Origin: Sphingopyxis sp. YR583
GTDB lineage: Bacteria; Pseudomonadota; Alphaproteobacteria; Sphingomonadales; Sphingomonadaceae
NCBI RefSeq assembly: GCF_900108295.1
Contig: NZ_FNWK01000002.1
Location: 62,001-126,000 of the forward strand
DNA: 64,000 nucleotides
Direction: 5' to 3'
The translations under genes and the position numbers were made by a program. Positions 28,012-36,772 of this stretch are shown here, one piece after another; the first letter of the stretch is position 1, and each line of letters starts with the position of its first letter. The notes beneath the pieces are model-generated. The model made no database searches. It saw nothing but the letters and a program-made list of their open reading frames with translations, and was not told the DNA's origin.

Positions 28012-29150
28012 CCTCCGCTTATCAGATGTGCACCCGGACGGTCATGGACACGACCGATCCGGAAATCCAGTTCGACGAAAATGGCGTATCCAGTCACTAT
28101 TGGCATGCGCAGGATCTGATCGCGCGCCTCGTCAAGCCGGGCCTTACGGGGGAGGGCGAACTTCGCGCGCTCGCCGACCAGATTCGCGCAGAGGGCAGGG
28201 ACAAGCCCTATGACTGCGTCATGGGGGTCAGCGGAGGGGTCGATTCCAGCTATGTCGGCGTCATGGCGCGCGACCTCGGACTCCGGCCGCTCGCGGTTCA
28301 TCTGGATAACGGCTGGAATACGGACACTGCGGTGTCGAACATTCATTCGCTGCTCGAAAAGCTCGATATCGACCTGTACACCCATGTGGTGAACTGGGAT
28401 CAGTTTCGCGATCTGCAGCGCTCGGTCTTTCTGTCGTCCCTGCCGAATATCGAGGCGGTGACCGATCATGCGATCAAGGCGCTTTTGCTGCAGACCGCGG
28501 AAATATTCGGCGTCCGTTATGTTCTGAGCGGATCAAATGCCAATACCGAAGCGATCCTGCCGGGGGCCTGGGGCTATAATGCCGACGATTCCCGGATCAT
28601 CCTTGCGGCGAAAAAGAAGTTCGGCGATCGCCGCATCGGCATCGACACCTATCCGCACATGAGTTTCATCGACTATGTGCGCTATATTTATGTCAAGAAA
28701 ATCCGGATCGTCCCGCTGCTTAATTATGGCGACTTCAACAAGGCGCGGGCGCTGGAAATCATGAAGCAGCGCATCGGCTATGTTCCCTATGCGCGCAAAC
28801 ATGGCGAGAGCCGCTTCACGCGCTTTTTCCAGGAATATTATCTGCCGGAGAAATATGGGTTCGACAAACGCAAGGCGCATCTGTCGAGCCTGATCGCATC
28901 GGAGCAGATGACGCGCGACGCAGCGCTGGCCGAATTGGAGAAGCCGCTCTACGATCCGATCTCCAAGATGATCGATATCGAATATTGCACGCGCAAGCTG
29001 GGTTTTTCGGAGGAGGAATGGAAGCGGGTGATGGAAATGCCAATTGCCTATCCGCGCGACTTTCCGAACAATGAAAGGCTTATAAAAGCGTCCGTTCGCG
29101 TCCGTCATTCCCTCCAAAGGACTCTCGCTGCAATTCGCGGCCGCTTCTGA
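28008..29150 (+). CDS. wbpG: N-acetyl sugar amidotransferase, WbpG-like (copy 1)
   Basis: PP-loop ATP pyrophosphatase of 380 residues that activates an N-acetyl group of the uronic acid sugar so that ammonia from HisH/HisF gives an acetamidino group. The PP-loop SGGVDS is at 75-80. The N-terminus YQMCTRTVMDTTDPEIQFDE has one Cys where many family members have paired CxxC motifs, and the second pair is replaced by GVSSHY. It overlaps hisF (ATGA) and the following acetyltransferase (TGATG). A second copy lies inverted at 32608-33768. Confidence 0.9.
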   Translation: MTSAYQMCTRTVMDTTDPEIQFDENGVSSHYWHAQDLIARLVKPGLTGEGELRALADQIRAEGRDKPYDCVMGVSGGVDSSYVGVMARDLGLRPLAVHLDNGWNTDTAVSNIHSLLEKLDIDLYTHVVNWDQFRDLQRSVFLSSLPNIEAVTDHAIKALLLQTAEIFGVRYVLSGSNANTEAILPGAWGYNADDSRIILAAKKKFGDRRIGIDTYPHMSFIDYVRYIYVKKIRIVPLLNYGDFNKARALEIMKQRIGYVPYARKHGESRFTRFFQEYYLPEKYGFDKRKAHLSSLIASEQMTRDAALAELEKPLYDPISKMIDIEYCTRKLGFSEEEWKRVMEMPIAYPRDFPNNERLIKASVRVRHSLQRTLAAIRGRF

Positions 29151-29815
29151 TGACAGGCGAAAGCACCTTGCCGCGAAATATCGCTATTTATGGCACGGGT
29201 GGATGCGGGCGTGCTTTGGCCCACTCACTCATCCAAGCGTCCAATATATGGGCTAAGAACACCGGCACAAAGATGCAGGTCGTCTTCGTCGACGATGATC
29301 CCGGCGCGATCGCGCCATTGCCGGTTGTTCCATTTGAATGTCTTGGCATAGGCGATCGTTTTGTTATCGGCGTAGCTGACGGACATACACGTAGGCGCCT
29401 AGAAAAAAAATGTCTGGAGGCAGGATTGTCCGCCTTTGATTTTCGAGCACCAAGTGCCGAAATCGGCCTTGGAAATTCGATCGGCACGGGGGTCGTTTTG
29501 ATGTCGAATGCAATGATAACCACCAACGTTCGAATTGGGCGTCAGTTTCAGTGCAATATTTATAGTTACGTAGAACATGATTGCGTAATTGGGGATTTCG
29601 TGACCTTTGCTCCCCGCGTTAGTTGTAATGGCAATGTGCATATAGGCGACTATGCCTATGTTGGAGCGGGCGCTGTTATCAAACAAGGCGCCCCCGGCCG
29701 TCCGCTGACGATCGGGCAAGGCGCAGTCGTGGGTATGGGCGCCGTCGTTACGAAAGACGTCGCGCCGGGTGCCATCGTCGTCGGCAATCCGGCGCGCGTC
29801 ATGGAGCAGCAATAA
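29150..29815 (+). CDS. Sugar O/N-acyltransferase, NeuD/PglD family
   Basis: Acetyltransferase of 221 residues with an N-terminal Rossmann-like UDP-sugar-binding part (YGTGGCGRAL) and a C-terminal left-handed beta-helix. The family's catalytic His is in YVEHDCVIGDF. PglD enzymes acetylate UDP-4-amino sugars. The coding sequence at about 29200-29650 is visibly richer in A/T than its neighbours, which suggests a separate origin. It is the last gene of the plus-strand hisH-hisF-wbpG set and converges on the LpxD-like gene with an 11-base gap. Confidence 0.88.
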   Translation: MTGESTLPRNIAIYGTGGCGRALAHSLIQASNIWAKNTGTKMQVVFVDDDPGAIAPLPVVPFECLGIGDRFVIGVADGHTRRRLEKKCLEAGLSAFDFRAPSAEIGLGNSIGTGVVLMSNAMITTNVRIGRQFQCNIYSYVEHDCVIGDFVTFAPRVSCNGNVHIGDYAYVGAGAVIKQGAPGRPLTIGQGAVVGMGAVVTKDVAPGAIVVGNPARVMEQQ

Positions 29816-29826
29816 CTTCCCGGAAA

Positions 29827-30783
29827 TTATCCGTTTTCCGCGACCAGCTTTTTCAGCGCATTTTGCGTCGCCCGGAACCTTGCTTGATCGACCGCCGGGA
29901 CGCCCATCACGGTTTCGCCATCGCCGACGGGTTTTACAACCAGCGCACCGAAACCGACGGTCGCGTCGACCCCGATGTCGACCTTGTTCAGCACCATTGC
30001 GCCCGGTGCGAGCCAGGCGCGATCGCCAATCTTGCAACTGCCGGCCACCATGGAAAGCGCAATGACCGCAGCATCTTCACCGATCTGGACATTGTGCGCG
30101 ATGTGGCAAAGATTGTCGATCTTGGCCCCCCGTTTGATGACTGTGTCGGTCAGTGCTGCCCGATCGATGCAGGTGTTCGATCCGATTTCGGCATCGTCTT
30201 CGATAATCACGCCGCCGATGTGGGGAAAGCTTTCCAGTGCACCGCTCTGGTTGCGTTCATAGCCGAAGCCGGCGGCCCCGATGACGACCCCGCCATGAAT
30301 GGTGACGTTGGCGCCGATCCGCGTCGGGCAATAGATGGCGACATTGGGGTAGAGGATCGATCCCGCGCCGATCACCACTTCAGGGCCGATGTAGCAATGC
30401 GCGCCAACCGACGCACTTGGGTCGATGCGGGCACCGGTCTCGACCACGGCACTCGGATGCACTCCGGCGCCCGGGCGCGCCGGTGGGAAGAACCGCTGCA
30501 GCGCACGAATGAACGCGAGGCGGGGATTTGTCACTTCGACGAGCGTCACGCCCTCGGGCGGGGATGCCGCTTCGTCGGCAATCGCCGAGCAGAGGATGAC
30601 TGCTCCCGGTGCCTTCGCGATGGCGTCCGTCAGCGCGTCACCCGTTGCACGCGCGAAGGTCAGCTGGTCGGTGGCAACGCGATCAAGCGCCGCTGCGCCG
30701 GTAATGATGCGATCGGGCGTCCCGCGAACGCCGACCACGAGTTCACCGAGGCTGGCGAGAATTTCCGACAATTGCACCGTCAT
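29827..30783 (-). CDS. LpxD-like acyltransferase
   Basis: A 318-residue acyltransferase with an N-terminal UDP-sugar-binding domain and a long left-handed beta-helix. The LpxD catalytic His motif appears as LCHIAHNVQIG. LpxD proper N-acylates UDP-3-O-acyl-glucosamine with an acyl-ACP for lipid A. This gene is the last of a polysaccharide operon, right after a PIG-L deacetylase, with no lpxA, lpxB or fabZ, so it may instead N-acylate an amino sugar of the polymer. The start ATG at 30783 was preferred to an extension to 30801. Confidence 0.82.
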   Translation of the reverse strand: MTVQLSEILASLGELVVGVRGTPDRIITGAAALDRVATDQLTFARATGDALTDAIAKAPGAVILCSAIADEAASPPEGVTLVEVTNPRLAFIRALQRFFPPARPGAGVHPSAVVETGARIDPSASVGAHCYIGPEVVIGAGSILYPNVAIYCPTRIGANVTIHGGVVIGAAGFGYERNQSGALESFPHIGGVIIEDDAEIGSNTCIDRAALTDTVIKRGAKIDNLCHIAHNVQIGEDAAVIALSMVAGSCKIGDRAWLAPGAMVLNKVDIGVDATVGFGALVVKPVGDGETVMGVPAVDQARFRATQNALKKLVAENG

Positions 30784-30797
30784 GGGGCTCTCCAAAA

Positions 30798-31451
30798 TCA
30801 AAGGATGGCGCGGATGAGTTCATAGCATTCGGCGTAGGTAGCGCCGCACTGCATCCCGCGGACCCGCGCCAGTGACCGGATCGCGTCGGGATCGGTATAG
30901 ATGCTGCCTTGCTGCGTCTGATAGCATTGGATCGCCGCAATCTTGCGTTCGAGCTGGCTGTCGGTGAGGCGGACGAGAAAATCGTGCCGCATGACCCGGC
31001 AATTCCAAGGAAGCTCATAGCCCAAAATCGTCGAATATTTGAACGCGCGGATGGCCTCGATCGTCAGCGTGGAATGATCCTGGTGAATGTCGTCGCGGCT
31101 CGCCGTCATCACCAGCTGCGGATTGATTTTCTGCCGCAGGCGGATGAGTTCGTCGAGCAGTTCCTGGCGGACGCGCGGGAATTCGCGCACCGGAAAGTCG
31201 AAGCCGCCGCAATGGGCGGGATCGAGGCCCAGCGTCCGCCGGCTTGCTTCGCATTCCTCGATCAACAGTTCAGGCGGGTGGCCGCGCGCGATGGTGCTGA
31301 TTGCACAGTCAGAGAAATAATAGTGATGCACGTCGACGCCCGCATCGCGCAAACGGCATATCAGTCCGGCGCAGCCCATCTCGTCATCGGGGTGTGCGCC
31401 GAGCACAAGCGCGGTTTTGATCGAAAAATCCCCAAGATTCTGAAGTTCCAT
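30798..31451 (-). CDS. PIG-L (LmbE) family deacetylase
   Basis: Zinc-dependent N-deacetylase of 217 residues. The metal site is visible in GAHPDDEMGCAG (near 18-29) and in DDIHQDHSTL. Family members remove acetyl groups from GlcNAc-type sugars on lipids, mycothiol precursors or polysaccharides. It lies between a glycosyltransferase and the LpxD-like acyltransferase (14-base gaps on both sides). A deacetylate-then-acylate pair is a reasonable, unproven reading. Confidence 0.88.
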   Translation of the reverse strand: MELQNLGDFSIKTALVLGAHPDDEMGCAGLICRLRDAGVDVHHYYFSDCAISTIARGHPPELLIEECEASRRTLGLDPAHCGGFDFPVREFPRVRQELLDELIRLRQKINPQLVMTASRDDIHQDHSTLTIEAIRAFKYSTILGYELPWNCRVMRHDFLVRLTDSQLERKIAAIQCYQTQQGSIYTDPDAIRSLARVRGMQCGATYAECYELIRAIL

Positions 31452-31465
31452 GCGCGTTCCTATCT

Positions 31466-32611
31466 TTACGATCGGGTGAGGTCTTTGATGATATTTATGT
31501 AGAGGGCACGATCGTCCTCCCAGCGCGGTATCGGCCGCGCCGCGGCACAGACTCTGGCGACTTCTGCCTTGTCGATCGTCCGGACGAGATTTTCGACATC
31601 TGCGACATTCTGATCAACGATCCAGCCGCCGCCATGAGTGCGCACGAAATTGGCCATCTCCAGCATGTTCGCGACGATCACTGGCAGGCCTGCGTGGCGC
31701 GATTCGAACAGTTTGTTCGGCAATGAATAGCGATAGCTGAGCGAAACATCCTCGCCGAGACTGAGGCCCACATCGGCCGATGCGATGAAACCGATGACTT
31801 CGGCGGAGGGGACGGGGGAAAGGACGTGGATGTTCGGGTTGGCGGCAGCCACGCCGTGTAGCCATGTTTCCATAGAGCCATCGCCCAGCAATACCAGATG
31901 ACGATCCGGCGGGCAGCGCTGAAACGCCTCGACAAGGATCGGAATGCCGCGTCCATGCGTCAGTTTGCCGAGATAGACGAAGATCATGTCGGTCTCGGCC
32001 AGACCCAATCTGCTCCGAATGCCGTCGACCCGAGTGCCATTTTCCTGCGGCGTCTCGGGCATGTTGCGGATCAGGTAGGGCTTTGCGATGCGATAATGCT
32101 CGGCGTACCAGTCTGCGATGGTCGCGCTGACGACGATAACCGCATCGGCCATGCGCACGAACCGCCGTTCGCCGACGCGCGCGATGCGCTTCAGCCCGTT
32201 CGACCAGCCGGTTCGTTCGCTTTCCAGTTCGTGCGCGTCATAGACGAGCTTCGCTTTCCCGATGATCCGCGCCGCCAGGATGCCGGCGGGCATGGCCGCG
32301 AGACTATGCGCCTGGACGACCGACGGGCGGGCGCGTGCCGTTTCGCGTGCGGCACGCAGGGTCCAGAGCGGCCAGCGCATCAGGCGGGCGATCTTGCCGC
32401 CGCCGCTCGACCATTTGGGCGGCCGGATCCGGCGAAAGGTGACGCGGTCGGCCATGACCTCTTCGTCCGCAAATGCGCCCTCTTGATACCCGATCCCGAT
32501 CGCCTCGCTGGCCAGCCCTTCTTCGACCGCCGCTTTCGCGGCGCGCAGCAGCCGGCTTTCATGCGCCATGTTGCTGTAATAGATATGGACAATGGGGGCT
32601 GTCGGGGTCAC
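31466..32611 (-). CDS. Glycosyltransferase (GT4-like, GT-B fold)
   Basis: Predicted cytosolic glycosyltransferase of 381 residues. The N-terminal half begins APIVHIYYSNMAHESRLL. Donor-site features are in MIFVYLGKLTHGRGIPILVEAF and later PNKLFESRHAGLPVIVANM. The GTG start at 32611 overlaps the WbpG copy 2 stop codon (GTGA), so it is probably translated by coupling; the frame is open further upstream but unlike a glycosyltransferase. The donor sugar cannot be read from the sequence. Confidence 0.87.
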   Translation of the reverse strand: MTPTAPIVHIYYSNMAHESRLLRAAKAAVEEGLASEAIGIGYQEGAFADEEVMADRVTFRRIRPPKWSSGGGKIARLMRWPLWTLRAARETARARPSVVQAHSLAAMPAGILAARIIGKAKLVYDAHELESERTGWSNGLKRIARVGERRFVRMADAVIVVSATIADWYAEHYRIAKPYLIRNMPETPQENGTRVDGIRSRLGLAETDMIFVYLGKLTHGRGIPILVEAFQRCPPDRHLVLLGDGSMETWLHGVAAANPNIHVLSPVPSAEVIGFIASADVGLSLGEDVSLSYRYSLPNKLFESRHAGLPVIVANMLEMANFVRTHGGGWIVDQNVADVENLVRTIDKAEVARVCAAARPIPRWEDDRALYINIIKDLTRS

Positions 32612-33768
32612 GCGTCGCCACCTTTCTTTCCGAAGAGTTCGCCTTTTGCGAACTTGCGTACCAGTGCCGTCGCGCGGTTGTTGTTGTGATCGAACAGCCA
32701 GCCATTGTTGGGATAATTTGTCGCGTGAACCGCCGGAGCGGCCACTACGGCGCGCCATTCGGCTTCCGAGAAACCGAGCTTGCGCGAGCAATATTCGATA
32801 TCGATCATCTTTTCGACCGGGTCGTACATGTCGCGGTCGAGTTCCGCCATCGCCGCTTCGCGCGTAATCGTGTCCGATGCGATCATGCTCGAAAAATGGG
32901 CCCGGCGCTTGTCGAAGCCGAATTTTTCCGGGAGGTAATATTCCTGGAAAAAGCGGGTGAAGCGGCTCTCGCCATGTTTGCGGGCATAGGCGTTGTAGCC
33001 GAACCGTTGCTGCATCACCTTGACCGCCTGCGCCTTGTTATATCCGCCATAGTTGAGAACCGGAACGAAGCGGATTTTCCGGCGAAGGATATAGTCGAGA
33101 AAGCGCAATGGGTTCAGATGCGGATAGGTTGCAATGCCGACGTCGGGGTTGCCGAAGCGGCGTTTGATCGCCTTGATCGAACGCCAGTCGCGATTGTCGT
33201 GCCCCCAGCTGCGCGGCAGGATCGATTCGGTCTCGACATTCGATCCCGAGAGCAGGAAGCGAACGCCATGTTCGGCCGCCTTGTGATACAGAAGCGCGGT
33301 GATCGCATGATCGGTCGCGACCTCGATATTTGGAACCGAGGCGAGAAAGAGCGACCGCTGGATGTCCTTGAACTCTTCCCAATCGATGACATGCGTAAAG
33401 AGATCGATATCGAGTTCGCGCAGCAACAGTTCGATGTTCGACACGGCCGTGTCGGTGTTCCAGCCGTTGTCGAGATGCACGGCGAGCGGCCGCAGACCCA
33501 GTTCCTTTGCGCGGATCGCCACAAAACTGCTGTCCGCACCGCCGCTGACGCCCATGATGCAGTCATAGGGCTTGCCTGCGCCTTCGGCACGGATCGTTGC
33601 GGCGATATCCTCGATGCGGCGCGATCCGTCGTCGCCGGGGAAATATTCCTTGGCGAGGCGCATGCGCGCGTTGTGAAAATGGTTCGATACGCCGGCGGCG
33701 TCGAAAGAAATCGCCGGATCCGACGTATCCATCACAGTGCGGGTGCAGATTTGATAGGGGCGGGCCAT
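32608..33768 (-). CDS. wbpG: N-acetyl sugar amidotransferase, WbpG-like (copy 2)
   Basis: Second WbpG-type PP-loop enzyme, 386 residues; PP-loop SGGADS at 75-80. It is strongly similar to copy 1 along the whole length (for example both have GLRPLAVHLDNGWNTDTAVSN), but lies in the opposite orientation and has no hisH/hisF beside it. The N-terminus YQICTRTVMDTSDP also lacks most of the CxxC cysteines. It follows the flippase by 19 bases. It would need the HisH/HisF pair encoded at 26546-28011 or act with another ammonia source. Confidence 0.9.
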   Translation of the reverse strand: MARPYQICTRTVMDTSDPAISFDAAGVSNHFHNARMRLAKEYFPGDDGSRRIEDIAATIRAEGAGKPYDCIMGVSGGADSSFVAIRAKELGLRPLAVHLDNGWNTDTAVSNIELLLRELDIDLFTHVIDWEEFKDIQRSLFLASVPNIEVATDHAITALLYHKAAEHGVRFLLSGSNVETESILPRSWGHDNRDWRSIKAIKRRFGNPDVGIATYPHLNPLRFLDYILRRKIRFVPVLNYGGYNKAQAVKVMQQRFGYNAYARKHGESRFTRFFQEYYLPEKFGFDKRRAHFSSMIASDTITREAAMAELDRDMYDPVEKMIDIEYCSRKLGFSEAEWRAVVAAPAVHATNYPNNGWLFDHNNNRATALVRKFAKGELFGKKGGDA

Positions 33769-33787
33769 CCGCTGAAATTTCCGTATT

Positions 33788-35083
33788 TTATCGAGCGAAA
33801 CGGCTGTTGCCGCCGCTGATCCGCCATTGGACGAATCCGTCGACGAGGTAAACGGTGGCGTTCGCAAAAGCGACGCCAACGACGAAATAGGCGGCGGGGA
33901 GTTTCCACACCGCACAAACGGCTATCACCGCCGCCATCAGGCTGACGCGGAAATATTCCCAGATGCTGATATAGCGTACCGCGCCGACGATGAGCGCGCC
34001 CTTGTCGAGCGGCGAAAGGACGAACTGGAGCGCGGCCGCGACCGCGAGAGACTGGGCATAAAAGCCCGAGACGCGCCAGGTTTCTCCAAAGACCAGCGCA
34101 AAGGCTTCGGGGGCGATCAGGACGACGACCGCAAGGGGGGCGACCACCAATGCGGCGAGCGATAACATCGTGCGGACGAACAGCGACCGGAACTCGCGTT
34201 GCCGCCGCCATGCTTCGGTCGCGTTTTGCCGATAGACGTCGCCCACCGCGTTGGCGATCAGCGAGGTGGGCAGCGCGATGATCCTTTGCGCCATCATGAA
34301 AAATCCGGCTTCGCGCGGACCATATAGCGCGGCGATCGCGATCGTCGGACTTTCGATCGCGGCCTTGTCCGCGACGTGGGCCGCGAGAAGATATTTCGGG
34401 TGATGGGCATAGCGACGCGCGACGGCGACGATGTCGTGCCGCCATGCCCGTAAGGACCGGCGGCGTACCTGCCGCAGAAAATCCCGAAAGATCGTCGCGG
34501 TGGTCACCAGTTGAGCTACGAAATGGCCGAGCATCAACCCGGCGGGGCCGGACATCGTCGCCCCCATCCCGAGCTGGCCGCCAGCGAGCAGCGTCGATTG
34601 CATGACGCGGTTTCGGCTCATCACGCCATAGCGGCCCTGCCGGTTGAGCCAGTAGGTCAGCGAGACATAGCTCGCCATCAGGATCGTCGCGGGTGCGACG
34701 AGCCACAACCAGGGGAGCATCGCCGGGGCATCGACGCCGTGTGCCATCCACTCGCCGGCGAAGAAGACAAGGACCATGAACAGCAGGGCGGTGACGACGG
34801 ACAGGCCCATCGACAACAGGGTCAGCGCGACACCTTTGTCGCGGTTGGCGGGCAGCATGATCGCGAGGTCATATCGGCCGGTCGCCACCACCGCGAGGAA
34901 CATCGTCAGCGAAAAATAGACCGCGAAAATCCCCAGTTCCGCGGGCGTGTACAGCCGCGTCAGCAAGGGGCTGATCAGTACGGGAATGGCCTGTGCGATC
35001 AGGGTGCCGCCCATCATGATGGCGACGTTACGAACGAAAAGGCTGCGCTTTGCCTGCGCGAAGAGCGATGACAGCCGCGACAC
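33788..35083 (-). CDS. wzx: Oligosaccharide flippase, Wzx family
   Basis: Multi-pass inner-membrane protein, 431 residues with about 12-14 membrane segments, predicted to flip undecaprenyl-linked repeat units to the periplasmic side. The N-terminus FVRNVAIMMGGTLIAQAIPV and the early LLTRLYTPAELGIFA are typical of the MATE-like Wzx family. The GTG at 35083 lies 5 bases after the WbpE copy 2 stop; the frame is open upstream within that gene. It is the only flippase in the window. Confidence 0.9.
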   Translation of the reverse strand: MSRLSSLFAQAKRSLFVRNVAIMMGGTLIAQAIPVLISPLLTRLYTPAELGIFAVYFSLTMFLAVVATGRYDLAIMLPANRDKGVALTLLSMGLSVVTALLFMVLVFFAGEWMAHGVDAPAMLPWLWLVAPATILMASYVSLTYWLNRQGRYGVMSRNRVMQSTLLAGGQLGMGATMSGPAGLMLGHFVAQLVTTATIFRDFLRQVRRRSLRAWRHDIVAVARRYAHHPKYLLAAHVADKAAIESPTIAIAALYGPREAGFFMMAQRIIALPTSLIANAVGDVYRQNATEAWRRQREFRSLFVRTMLSLAALVVAPLAVVVLIAPEAFALVFGETWRVSGFYAQSLAVAAALQFVLSPLDKGALIVGAVRYISIWEYFRVSLMAAVIAVCAVWKLPAAYFVVGVAFANATVYLVDGFVQWRISGGNSRFAR

Positions 35084-35088
35084 GCGCG

Positions 35089-36207
35089 TCAGGCCTTCTG
35101 GAAACGCTCGACCGTTTCGACGATATGATCGATTTCCGCGTCGCTCAGATAGGGGTGCATCGGGAGGCTCAATACGCGGCGCGCGGCGCTTTCGGCGTGC
35201 GGCACCGGCGCGGGAAGGCGGCAAAGGTCGCGATAGGCCGGCTGATGGTGCAGCGGCACCGGGTAGTGGATCGCGGTCGGCACGCCGGCTTCATTCAGAT
35301 GTTTCGCCAGCGCGTCGCGCTCGTCGGTCAAAATGGTAAGCTGCGCCCATACGCAATCGTCGCCCTGTCGGAGGAGCGGCAAGTCTATTCCCGGGATATC
35401 GCGCAGGCGCGCCCGGTACTTGTCCCCGATCGCGACGCGGGCGCGGACTTCCTCTTCGAACGTGTCCATTTTCGCGAGCAGGATTGCGGCCTGAATCGTG
35501 TCGAGCCGTCCGCCGACGCCGATGCGGGTATGATAATATCGGCGTTCCTGGCCGTGAACGCGGATCTCCCGCATGGCCGTCGCCAGTTTGGCATCGCGCG
35601 TGAAGATCGCGCCACCGTCGCCGTAACAGCCGAGCGGCTTCGAGGGAAAGAAGCTGGTGCAGCCGATCGTCGACACACCGCAGCTCTTGTCGCCGCTGAA
35701 GGTGGCGCCAAAGCTCTGCGCGGCGTCCTCGATGACCGGAATATTACCATGGCGGGCTGCAATCTCGTTGATCGCAGCCATGTCGGCACATTGGCCATAG
35801 AGAGCGACGGGCATGATGGCCCGCGTGCGGTCGGTAATTGCCGCCTCGATCAGCGCCGGGTCGACGTTGCAGCTCGCGTCGATGTCGACAAGGACCGGCG
35901 TCGCGCCCAGCAACGCGATGACTTCGGCCGTTGCGATGAACGTGAAGGGGGTCGTGATGACTTCGTCGCCCGGACCGATGTCGAGCGCCATCAGCGCAAT
36001 CAGCAAAGCCTCGGTTCCCGAGGCGACGCCGATGCAATGTTCGACGCCGACATAGTCCGCCAGTCGCGTCTCGAGCTGAGCGATCTCCGGACCCATGATA
36101 TATTGACCATGGTCGAGAACGCGATGGATCGCCGCATCGACCTCGGGCTTCAGCTGCTCATATTGCCGGGCAAGGTCGATGAAACGAATGGGGGGCTGCG
36201 CGTTCAT
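35089..36207 (-). CDS. wbpE: DegT/DnrJ/EryC1 aminotransferase, WbpE-like (copy 2)
   Basis: Second WbpE-type aminotransferase, 372 residues. The PLP lysine lies in [19 protein letters not shown] and the cofactor Asp in [13 protein letters not shown]. The ATG at 36207 overlaps the acetyltransferase stop (ATGA). Predicted to aminate the 3-keto sugar from WbpB copy 2. It is diverged from copy 1, so the two sets are not a recent tandem duplication. Confidence 0.9.
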   Translation of the reverse strand: MNAQPPIRFIDLARQYEQLKPEVDAAIHRVLDHGQYIMGPEIAQLETRLADYVGVEHCIGVASGTEALLIALMALDIGPGDEVITTPFTFIATAEVIALLGATPVLVDIDASCNVDPALIEAAITDRTRAIMPVALYGQCADMAAINEIAARHGNIPVIEDAAQSFGATFSGDKSCGVSTIGCTSFFPSKPLGCYGDGGAIFTRDAKLATAMREIRVHGQERRYYHTRIGVGGRLDTIQAAILLAKMDTFEEEVRARVAIGDKYRARLRDIPGIDLPLLRQGDDCVWAQLTILTDERDALAKHLNEAGVPTAIHYPVPLHHQPAYRDLCRLPAPVPHAESAARRVLSLPMHPYLSDAEIDHIVETVERFQKA

Positions 36208-36761
36208 TGAGGCGTACATCCATCTTGATCGATCTGATATTCAGATGCGCAGGCGCCGCACGTCACATCGCCTTCGCCCTCCAGCCGGACGCCGCAACGG
36301 CACATCCAGCCGATACGTCGCGCGGGTACGCCTGCAACCAGCGCATGCGCGGGAACGTCGCGCGATACGACTGCGCCGGCGCCGACAAAGGCATAGGGCG
36401 CGATCGTCACGCCGCAGACAATGGTGCAATTGGCGCCCAGCGTGGCACCGCGCCCCACCAGCGTGCGCCGGTATTCATTCTTGCGTTCGACCGCCGCGCG
36501 GGGGTTGTGCACATTGGTGAACACCATGCTCGGACCACAGAATACGTCGTCTTCCAGCGTCACCGCATCATAGACCGAGACATTGTTCTGGATCTTCACA
36601 TTGTTGCCGATGAGAACGTCGTTGCCGACGAAGACATTCTGGCCCAGCGAGCAATTGGCGCCGATCTGCGCACCGGCGCAAACATGGACCCAGTGCCAGA
36701 TCCGCGTGCCATCGCCGATGCGTGCCCCGGCGTCGACAATGGCGGTTTCGTGGATGGTCAT
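36204..36761 (-). CDS. wbpD: Hexapeptide-repeat N-acetyltransferase, WbpD-like (copy 2)
   Basis: UDP-3-amino sugar N-acetyltransferase of 185 residues. The N-terminus [27 protein letters not shown] is nearly diagnostic of WbpD. The helix continues with [18 protein letters not shown]. The C-terminal tail has Cys pairs ([19 protein letters not shown]), possibly zinc-binding, absent from copy 1. It starts 11 bases after the WbpB copy 2 stop. Confidence 0.92.
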   Translation of the reverse strand: MTIHETAIVDAGARIGDGTRIWHWVHVCAGAQIGANCSLGQNVFVGNDVLIGNNVKIQNNVSVYDAVTLEDDVFCGPSMVFTNVHNPRAAVERKNEYRRTLVGRGATLGANCTIVCGVTIAPYAFVGAGAVVSRDVPAHALVAGVPARRIGWMCRCGVRLEGEGDVTCGACASEYQIDQDGCTPQ

Positions 36762-36772
36762 GGCCGCTCGCG

